Origin: Hyphochytrium catenoides
Lineage: Eukaryota > Sar > Hyphochytriomycetes > Hyphochytriales > Hyphochytriaceae
Assembly (NCBI GenBank): GCA_900088475.1
Contig: FLMG01003600.1
Location: forward strand, 26,943-48,986
Direction of reading: 5' to 3'
DNA length: 22,044 bases
Under the pieces are notes generated by a model that saw nothing but the letters and a program-made list of their open reading frames with translations, did no database searches and was not told where the DNA came from. Of the stretch, positions 1 to 8,600 are shown piece by piece. Made by a program: the position numbers and the translations under genes. The first letter of the stretch is position 1. Every line of letters begins with the position of its first letter.

Positions 1-51
1 AGAGAGAGAGAGAGAGGAGAGAGAGAGAGAAGGAGAGAGAGGGAGAGAGCC
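1..51. repeat. (GA)n microsatellite at the window edge
   Basis: Imperfect GA dinucleotide tract, interrupted by GGA and AAGG steps, running off the left edge. It lies downstream of the channel gene's stop codon. A simple-sequence repeat with no visible function. Confidence 0.9.
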
Positions 52-424
52 AGAATGCGAGGAAAGCGGGACAAACATTTCAGAAGGAAACAGGGTTGAC
101 CACACAACATATTCCTAACGTAGCCTTAGCTCATTGAGGATAACGCATCCTCAGAATCAATTATACGTAATAAAAGCTGGGCTGGTCAGACAGGTGTTGA
201 AGGATCTGACAGCACTTTTCTGATTCGCATCATCTTTTTCTCTGTGAACATCTTCGAGCTTGAGCTTGGCAGGCAGATGAGGCAGCAAACTACGATGCCG
301 CTTAGCTCTCTCTTCACAGCTGCAGTGCCCTGATGACTGTTCTCTCACATGAGGCAATATTCAACCTATTGCTGTTGAGGTGTCCCTTATAGCCGCTCTG
401 TCCCTTTTGGGAAATGTGTTTCCC
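52..424. other. 3' flank of the channel gene, no gene seen
   Basis: This stretch lies beyond the stop of the minus-strand channel gene and should hold its 3' UTR. I found no AATAAA on the minus strand and no coding-like frame. A 66-codon open frame at 157-357 has low-complexity, non-conserved content and I treat it as chance. Confidence 0.6.
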
Positions 425-3400
425 TCACGTGCTCCAAGGGCCACTGCTTTGAGAACGCATCCAGCCCAGCTCTTCGTATTCTTTCTCATGGTCATTGCCA
501 GCAACATCCAGAAGGGTCTGGAGAAGGAATTCGTTGTGACCCACTTCGTCCCAATCGATCTCCATCTCTCCCCCTGAGGTAGGGCTGAAAAACCTAGTTC
601 CTTTGCTTTTCAAGTGCGCTACACCACTCTCGTTGGTCTCGGACTGCCTCACCAGCATGTAGAGGTCCACTACGATAGCCACAAAGAGATTGCTGATGAT
701 CAGATACACGACGAAGCAAACAGCGTAGAAGAAGATCCTCGTCCAGCTTGCCCCATAGAGCAGGACAAAGCAGTCCGCCACATCTGTAATGTACCCTAGC
801 ATTGAGAGTTCGAAAACTGTAACCATCGAAGAAGGAAAATCATTAAAGTTGTTTGCCTGCAAATTGCTGCTGACATAGCCGAGGTCAGATGAGAGAAGAG
901 GATTCCCTTCGTAGACCAGTCCTCCAAAGAGCTGCATTCCCATCGTTGAGAACAGAGACGTTGCAAGAAAGAGAAGTGCTAGGAGAGGAATGCAGGCCGG
1001 GATAATGGATATCAGGGCCTGATAGATGCGATTGAACTCTGGAATGTAGCCAAGGATGAGCACCACGGGGAGGATTCTCAGAATGTTGAAATAGCGCACA
1101 AAGTCTGGATCCAAAGGCTTGGTAGGCTGAAGGAGGATGAGGTTCAACAGCAGTACCACGCATGACATAGTGAAGTCAAACCTAAAAGGCAAACGAGCAG
1201 GGCGGTCACGACCAAACGAGTCCACGCAGGAAAAAGATAGAAACGACAGACAAACGATTAGCCATTCGTCGTACAAAGAGATATTGGCATTAGAAGAAGG
1301 ACGCGTGCGGCCCCAATGCTATAAGATTGAAGGCATCCAACCATAACCAGTATATATATTGCTCCGCAGAAGAGAGAAGCCCGCCCATAAGAAGAGTAAC
1401 CCCTATACAAAGTAAGGCATGATACGCAGGTGGTAGTTACGACCCAGAACCCTTGACCAGAGGCACTGGAGGAATATAGAGTACCTATAAGATAGGTAGA
1501 AGCCTTCCGGAAAGTAAGGGCCATGTGACCTACCTGTTCCTGGTCTTTCCCCAGTACTGGCTCCATGGCTGCACGGAGCACTGCAACAGTTCCACCGCCA
1601 TGTAGAAACATGAGAAAGAGAGCTGGATGCCTAAGAACCAGTGCTCTTCCACCTCATTCAACTGATCCTTCATGTCCAAGTCCGATTCCCAGAAGACTAT
1701 CGCAGCGTTCACAGCCATTGCTGTGTCCTAGCAAAAGTGTAAGATAACCGGCCCCGGATATAGACAAGGGGACGATGAGTAAGAGAACCGGTCATCTAGA
1801 TAGACCAAACGCCAGCAGAGAAGAGTGGAGAGCAAGGGGCGCGCACCACAAAGATATCGAACATGGTCCCCGTGGCCACAGCCTTGATGGTAGAGTAGAT
1901 CCGATTCCTCTCTATTCCAGGGTAGGCTTGCTCAAGCCATGTCTTTGTCTGCACTCTACGAAACCTTCAACAGCGAGAGATCAGGAAGCTGGATGCGTAA
2001 TAAGACGCATACTCTAAAAAGTTCCATCTTGGGACTTAGGGTTTCAAGAAAGAAGGTCGAGTAAGGAAGAGGTCCACCAGATGACAGCGGGTCGATGAGT
2101 GAGGAATAGATGCATTCAGATGGGATACCTCAGATGGAGCACTTGAATAATATGCATAAACTCCGATTCATCAACCCTGGCGTCATTGTTCTTATCTAGA
2201 GCCTTAAAGGTCATCAGTGCCTTATTTATTCTGAGACCCCAGAACCGACGGTTCTTTGCCAGCTCCACTAGTAAGTCCTTACAGTTACGTGTTGTTAGGT
2301 AGCTGCGAGATGGTCCTGAGAGCATGCACAGAGATGGGAGAAAGAACAAGATGAGAAGTGCTGTGGGCAAAAAGAGCTAAAGATAGATACAATCGGTATG
2401 CGAGACATGGGCCAAGAAAGGAACATAGGAAGACACGGCATGGGATCAATCAGGGTCCGATACACATTGAGTGGTTGCTGTAAAGTCTACCAGTTAGAAG
2501 GTTGAAGGCGGCCCTTAGCCCTCTCCTCCTGAGTCTCATCTTCTCCTCCAAATCCTTTTTCATGAACTGAATGTGCTCGTGGTAGACGACTCCAAGCATC
2601 AAATTCACGAACACGAATGCGGTGATGACAATGTAAATGAGGAAGTAGAGAAAGATCCAACGATTCTTGGCATAGAGAGGGAGCATATTGTACGGCCAGT
2701 TGGCCATGATCCAGGTATCGAAAAGAGAAGCCATGCTCGCGCCATAGGAGCTGAAGATGCCTGGTAGGAGAGACTCTGTTATGAGGACTTATACTAACTG
2801 CCAAGCTGAGAAGGAGGCCACCGAAGGACCCAAAATGAGAAAGGAAACTCACCGTCTGCTTCAGGTCTGCTATGGAATAGTAAGGTCCCAATCCAACCCC
2901 AGAAGACGATGAACAAGCCAAACAGTGTAACGACATACATCAAAGCCCGTTGCATCCGCACAATACTACTGAGCGCCCCAGCAACCGATAAAAAATTGTA
3001 AACTATCAGCAGGACCTTCAGATAAGGAGAAAAACGGAACTTTGGCGTCTCGACTACTAAAGTGTACAAGATGTCAAAGAGTAGAAGCCAGGTAAGCCAG
3101 AAGCGAGTCACAAGCATTCTGTCGTGCAGAATGTTCTCTCTGGGACCCTTGCATCGATATCTACAATGGGAAGGATGGGGTTGTCAACAAAATGAGCTTC
3201 GATGAAGCCGACTCCGAGAGTTGAGAACCCTAAGCCTAAAACCTAACCCTCAAGAGCAGACGAGGAGTCATTGCAAATATCAAGGATAGATAAGCAAAGA
3301 CACTGCAAGGTTAAATGGATTGCCACTAACCCCTAAAATAAGGGAAGCCGACAGAAGTCACTTAGCTAACTATGGGAGAAAGGTGGTATCTGCGGTCCTA

Positions 3401-4172
3401 CCTTAAGTAAAAGAAGCCGAAGAGGATGGCGACGCCGATAAGGTCTAACAAGCAAACAGTCTGTCGATACATTGATGGAAGAAGGGAAATTAGGGCGTTA
3501 GGAAGAGGCGAACAGAAGTACCAGAAGGCTACGAAACGCCGCACCCGGTGGGAGATAAAGGGAACGCCGGAAAGATAGAGGTTGCTCCCGTCAGGGCTCT
3601 TACACGTTGTACCCCTTGTCTTGCACCACAGCGGCGTCTCGAACCAGTAGAGAAGGTACATTATGGACACAACAACCATTCTAATAGGTGTCCAGGAAGT
3701 GTACAATATGTAAGCATTGAGAGAGGAGCGTGTGCGGGGAACCCTCTCGAGAGTTATCAAGTTGCCGCGTGATACTTGATCAATGACCCAGGAGGCCAAT
3801 TCCTAGGGTGGACCAGTAGGTAGTGTCAGCCCTCAATCCCGATGAATCAAGGGCCATGAACACGAGCAAAGGTTACAGAGGCATAGGGAAGGGTGCACAT
3901 GACTATCGCAGGGCCGCCATCTCTTAGTACCGACCAAAGTAGAGATCCGCTCTGGGTTAGCCAATCCTCCGGACATGCTGCGGCCAACATTGAGCAGGTT
4001 TCTTCTTTCTACCTCTGTCTCCTCCTCCTCGTCCCCAGCTGCTACGGAGCGTAGCTCCCCTAGGAGTCGGGAGCTTTCTCCCATTTCGCGGAGGCGGTCT
4101 GAAGTCGAGGCTCATTAGGAGTGCCAGGAACAGCTGAACTGTGCAATGGGGTAACCTACCTTTCTCAGCCAT
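425..4172 (-). CDS. TPC: Two-pore cation channel (TPC family) with a central EF-hand
   Basis: Nine exons: 4172-4160, 4098-3935, 3802-3402, 3160-2853, 2760-2466, 2302-2129, 1955-1847, 1727-1534, 1181-425. All join in phase to give 804 aa. TPCs are endolysosomal or vacuolar cation channels with two six-helix domains. Domain I starts near residue 98 (YLLYWFETPLWC, typical of TPC S1) and has filter ANWPYNMLPLY near 315-325, aligning with the family SNNPD..IPAY filter. S6 is followed by LRRRGLRAAFNLL. Between the domains lies a degenerate EF-hand, then a canonical loop DKNNDARVDESE (430-441). Domain II shows NRFDF before S3, S4 RYFNILRILPVVL (582-594), MQLFGGLV after S5, and pore NNFNDFPSSMVTVFEL followed by MLGYI (680-684). 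The start ATG has G at -3 and +4. Junctions 3935/3802 (donor GTCGGT) and 2466/2302 are the least certain. The EF-hand suggests Ca2+ control as in plant TPC1. The altered sensor and filter are treated under findings. Confidence 0.93.
2161..2196 (-). other. EF-hand calcium-binding loop of the TPC
   Basis: This codes for DKNNDARVDESE. Loop positions 1, 3, 5 and 9 are Asp/Asn/Asp/Asp and position 12 is Glu, which is a complete canonical Ca2+-coordinating set. The preceding EF-hand-like segment (around YLTTRNCKDLLVEL) lacks a usable loop. The corresponding place in plant TPC1 carries two EF-hands between channel domains. Confidence 0.9.
3228..3250. repeat. Degenerate telomere-like tract in TPC intron
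   Basis: The plus strand reads as successive CCCTAA, GCCTAAA, ACCTAA and CCCT steps, resembling the plant/algal-type telomere repeat CCCTAAA. It lies in the 241-bp intron 3161-3401. Only about three degenerate units, so chance is possible. Confidence 0.4.
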
Positions 4173-5017
4173 GGCTGCTAAATGGGTTTTCTCGCGCTGT
4201 TCCTTTCACCTAGCCCTAGAGAACAACAAGAAGTATCATTCAGCCAACCATCATGCCCACAGACATAGAAGAGTTGAATGCTGGAGATCCGCTCAGAAGG
4301 GAGACGCTGTCGAACTGAAGTGAGTTGGCCTCAGTGCGGGCAGGCTCCATTGATCCATGTAGAGGCCCTTACCTTGCGGGCATCACAGTCTGCATCACGG
4401 CCTTCCTGACCGCACCTGTCATCAGATTGGTCGTTTCCAGATCTTGCCCTAACCCACAAGCTCAATCTGGCTACCCTTAAAGAGATATGGGTAGCCAAGG
4501 CTCCCTAGCTACAATGACAGCTCTATTCTAGGGTTTCATGGGTGCACATCCAGGTTTGCACTCCACAACCAATCTTCAGAAGAAGGAACATCATCCTTGA
4601 GACTTCAACATCTGTCGGAAACAGCCAGGAAGTGCTTCAGTATCCCTTTGTATCTCCTAGTTCAATAGGCCGCGGGAGGAGACGTCGTTGTTCCGATGAC
4701 TGGTTTTAGGAGCGCCGTGGTGGTGTCGCCTCCGTCATGGCTTACAGTCGCAGGCTCCGACCCCTTGCAAATGAGGGAGCAAGAGGGCCTTGGTCTGCAA
4801 TGCTTAACGCAAACTTGGCCGCTGTAGGAGATCCAAAAGCAATGCAATGGGAGAATGGAAATGCTATCTGACTCCTTCAATGGTGAGAGAGATATTTGAA
4901 GCGTAATTAAATAAATGATAAGTTAGGTAATGGCACTATCAGTGCAGAGTAGTGCAGCTTGTGTGCAAGGAAAGTAAGGGCGAGACCACCCTACTTCGCT
5001 TTCACTTTGGTCTACCC
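4173..5017. other. 845-bp spacer between the giant gene's 3' end and the TPC 5' end
   Basis: It should contain the giant gene's 3' UTR on the right and the TPC promoter and 5' UTR on the left. I recognise no TATA box, poly(A) signal or coding frame. A 72-codon frame at 4662-4880 has no domain-like features. Around 4900-4935 the DNA becomes AT-rich. The only clear structure is the hairpin at 4468-4497. Confidence 0.55.
4468..4497. repeat. Perfect 9-bp inverted repeat (hairpin)
   Basis: Arms tggctaccc and gggtagcca are exact reverse complements separated by a 12-nt A/T-rich loop. It lies about 300 bp upstream of the TPC start and about 520 bp beyond the giant gene's stop. It could be an RNA 3'-end structure or a protein-binding palindrome. 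The sequence alone does not decide. Confidence 0.6.
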
Positions 5018-5605
5018 CTACGCCTGCCTTGCGATTGTTACATCGTTAAGATAGACAACTTCCTGTCCATAACCCGCTATGTCATAGACCCATTCATCTC
5101 CCCTGATCCATAAGCCGGTTGCTGCTTCTAACACTGTCTCCAGTCCCCTTCTGGTTATCTTCCGGCCACTCGGCTCTTCCCTCCACCCATAGTCCTCTCG
5201 AAAGACGACTGTATACCAGGTCCAAGACGGGCTCGTAGGTCGACCAAAATAGGTTAGCGGGTAGGATAAGGTGGAGTTCTGGGAGGCAAGCTGCAGGAAG
5301 GGAGAGAGCATGTACGTTAGGCAACTTAACGTTGGGCCAGCCCCTTCAGAGCAGTGCCCAGATGGCAACTGCTCGTAACAGAGACAATTTGGGTCAAGGC
5401 AAACAGAAGAAAACAAGCGAGAAGCAAAGGACTTCCTTAGCGACTACAACGCTCCGTGAAAAACCTACCAGGATAGCGCCACGAGGGCTCCTTTCCCGCC
5501 CGTTGTGGGACGGTGATAGGAGTCTAAAGCTCAGGTAGCCTCCGTACGCGTCTTTCAGCGCACTTAACGCATCATCAGGCGCAGCAAAGTACCAAGTATT
5601 AGGGG
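5018..5605 (-). other. Laminin B (domain IV) module at the C-terminus
   Basis: The first half lies at the end of exon ~5965-5469 (NTWYFAAPDD, DAYGGYLSFRL, GAIL) and the second in the last exon (NSTLSYPLTYFG, WTWYTVVFREDYGW, RRGLETVLEAATGLWIRGD, VVYLNDVTIA). This matches the laminin B sequence plan: Y..AP..fLg....sYGG.L.F.L, then y.v.l.E..GW, m..vL..lt.L.IRg and L..V.l. Eight residues or fewer follow before the stop. In laminins and perlecan this domain lies inside rod or matrix regions; here it ends the protein. Confidence 0.87.
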
Positions 5606-8600
5606 AGAGGTCATTAGCTTGGCAAAGAGAGAGGGGTTCTAAGCCTGGTGCCCCTCTCTTGACTGCCGCGCCGGAAGGCGATAGATAGCCCAATGATCCC
5701 CCTAATGGAGACTGATCCTGCACCATTAGACTTCCAGGTAACAGGTCTGGGTCCAACAGTGTTGCCGGGACGATGCTAGGCTTGTCAAACATCCAGTGAG
5801 TCACCAGGTCTTTCTGTGGGACATTTGAAAAGCTTAAGTGACTCGGATAGATGCTTAGGATCGGCCCTCTAGTTCTATAATAAGCCTTGTTCATCCGATC
5901 AACTCTCTTCCAAATTTCAGTAAGGCCGACGGGGGACCATAGCCTTACCATGTGTAAGGATCTCTCTCTCTCTCTCTTTTTCTCTCTGTCACTCTCTCTG
6001 TGTCTCTCTCTTCATGCCCGGTTTTATTTGTACTCTTGCATGTTGTCTTTTACTTGTGACGTTTTTCAAGGCTAGTCCAGCGTCCCGGAAAGATCCACCC
6101 CTTAGGTTTTCTCTTTGGCTCCCCGCGGTAGAATACCAGCTCTACCACTTGGGCTCTTTTAACAGTTATCCCCCCTCCCTTTCCCCCCTGGGGCCCATCT
6201 GACTCTGTTATCGTTATGTACATACCTGTGGCGGCCTGAGTGGCTGATGGAGCAGGCCTTCCACCTCATCAATGGAGATGTGTCTCGCCCAAACTTGGAA
6301 GTTCTGCATTTCTGCCAGCAAGTTAGACTGACTGTTGAGATGGCACTCCACCTGCTCTGAGAAAGAAGGTGCTAACAGGCAGTCGTCCGAATGGGCTAAG
6401 CTTCCTAGAGTAATGGCTCCGGTAGAGTCTAAAGAGAGCCCTTTACGGTATCCATGTCGCAAGAACTGTATCGTTCCGTCTAGGTAAAGAGACAGGAGGC
6501 CATCGGTGCTCCGCCAGGTAAGGGCTAAATGATGCCATCTTCCGTCTGCAATGCTGATCCCTGTCCGCATGCCCTATTACATAGAAGAACCAAAGAAAGC
6601 CCCCGGATCAGTCGGGATCATTTGTGCTAAGTAGCATTCTTCGCAGACTGCACCTCTCTGTCTCGAATGTGGATGGAGAGATTGGAAACGTCTCTTAGAC
6701 GAAGGAGAGTCCTTGTGGTGGTAGAAAAAGCGAAGATACTTCCTTCGGTCAAGCCAACTGGGACTCGGATCCATAAGGCGATTGAAATGGCCTAAGCATG
6801 GGGATATAGAGAGAGTTGTGAGCAATCCGGTCCTCCTATTAGATTGCGGCAATCCTTCGCTGGTACCTTGAGAGGATAATTGCCCACAACTGCCGCGACA
6901 GAGCCATTGGCATCCAGAGCCAGCACATATTCAGAGATTACCGTGGGGAATACAGCCTTGCTACCACTGCATGCAGAATAACTTTAGAGGACCAGATAAT
7001 TTAAAGAGATCTGTTAAGGCTCATTGATCGAAAGAACGCTGGAAAAGGGCCCTTAACTTAAGGCCCTCTGGACAGGGGAGGGCACCATGGGTAAAATTGC
7101 AAGAGAGGACAGGAGTTGCCGAGCCAATTAAAGAGCTATTACCTTGCAAGGAACTTGTCGAGCAGCCACTCGTCACAGCTAGAATTGTGCTCTGCAGCTC
7201 CATACTGCCGATCAGACGCGAACATTCCGTTGGAGTCCACGCTTGGCTGTTCTCCTTCTCCGTTTCCAACCTAAATAGAAGTTAGAAGGGTTATTGATTC
7301 CTCTAGCTAGCCAAGAAAATATGCAGAGATAAAATGAGAGCTCCAGAACGTTGAGAGGTAGGAAAGGTGGTCCCCCTGGCCTTCGATGCCATTCACAAGT
7401 GATAACATTCTGCTTTCTCTTCGTGTCAGTAAGTAGGACTACGAGCCATAGAGAGAGCGGCGACAGATACTGGAAGTACGTACCAGACTCCAACCTAAAG
7501 TTTGGAGCGGCCCTGCTCCTCCAAATACAGCCTCATAGAGTCTGACCGTACTCTCTTCCATCAGCGTGCGATATATGCGGACTGATGCTTCCGCTTGCAT
7601 AACGTCAGTAGAGTCGATGGTGGCCTCTATGACCACCGTGAAATCCCGGAAGAGAAGGGAACTGTCTGGCTTGGAAACTAGCATAATAGGGATAAACCGT
7701 GACGTTTCTTCCTTTTCGAAAGTGAGCTGCGTGGGCAAAGTAAAATGTTCCCCCTCTACAGCGGTGTTTCCTATAGCTCTGACACGAAGAGACACCCGTC
7801 CTTCAGTCCCTTGCTCTCTTAGAACCACAAGGCTGACTGAGCTTTGTAGGTCAGAGACGGCGTAGGCAGCCTGAGAGAACCGAAAGAGGCCGTTCCTGTT
7901 GTAGTCTAGACAGATGAAAGACGTAAATAGGTGTTATAAAGATGGGATACGGCAGCAACATAGCTGGGACAGGAGACTGAGCTCCCGAAATTTGAGATTA
8001 GCAAACACTAGAGCAGGACAGTCAAGCAGAGCTAAGGCAGCCTAAAGGGCGAAAGCATCAGAGATGGAAAGTCCCAATCCTTAGATAATACGTCGCAGGA
8101 CGTCAGAGATGAGGCCAAACCACGCTAGAGCACTCGTCACTGACCTCGGGCATACAATCGAAAAGGCACATTTCGAAGGGTGCTCCAAGGTTTTATCACG
8201 GGATAGGGAGGAAAGGTGGGGTCCAGGTCCTTAGAGACGGAACCGTTCTGTTGACAAGTCGTTAGCGCGAACAGAAGAGTATGCTAACCAGGCTGAGGAA
8301 CGACCAAATGGTGTGAAAAAGGTAATAATAACGCCTTCCAAGGGAGGTGGTCCATGTGTTATGAAGAAAATAACAATTGCTCTTACTCTGAGCGTGCTGT
8401 TTGAGTTCTCAAACTGACTGACTACTCGGTCGACCACTTGAACAGTCGACAGCTCAGACAGCCGCTCTGGAGGGCGTATTGTTAACCGGGTAGTGACTTT
8501 TGGAGACTTCAAACCGGACAGGGTGATTCTAGAAGATAGAGGAGAGGGCGATTGAAGTTAACACACGGTAAAATTCCTAGGATTCCTGAGCCACAAAGAC

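Noticed and set aside
1258-1611. 117-codon hydrophobic minus-strand frame in the TPC region
   Set aside because: It mostly covers intron 1182-1533. The exon junction AACAG|GTAGGT to TTTTAG|GTTTGAC rebuilds the conserved NRFDF motif in another frame.
4662-4880. 72-codon frame as an extra C-terminal exon of the giant gene
   Set aside because: No convincing donor after the laminin B module and no domain-like or transmembrane pattern.
6121-6160. Possible tRNA gene
   Set aside because: An A-box-like D arm is present, but there is no pairable anticodon stem, no acceptor stem and only a degenerate B box. Kept only as a weak SINE candidate.
6577-6852. 91-codon minus-strand open frame
   Set aside because: It is an out-of-frame shadow. 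The real exon 6791-6654 in another frame supplies the first half of the LamG domain with phase-0 joins on both sides.
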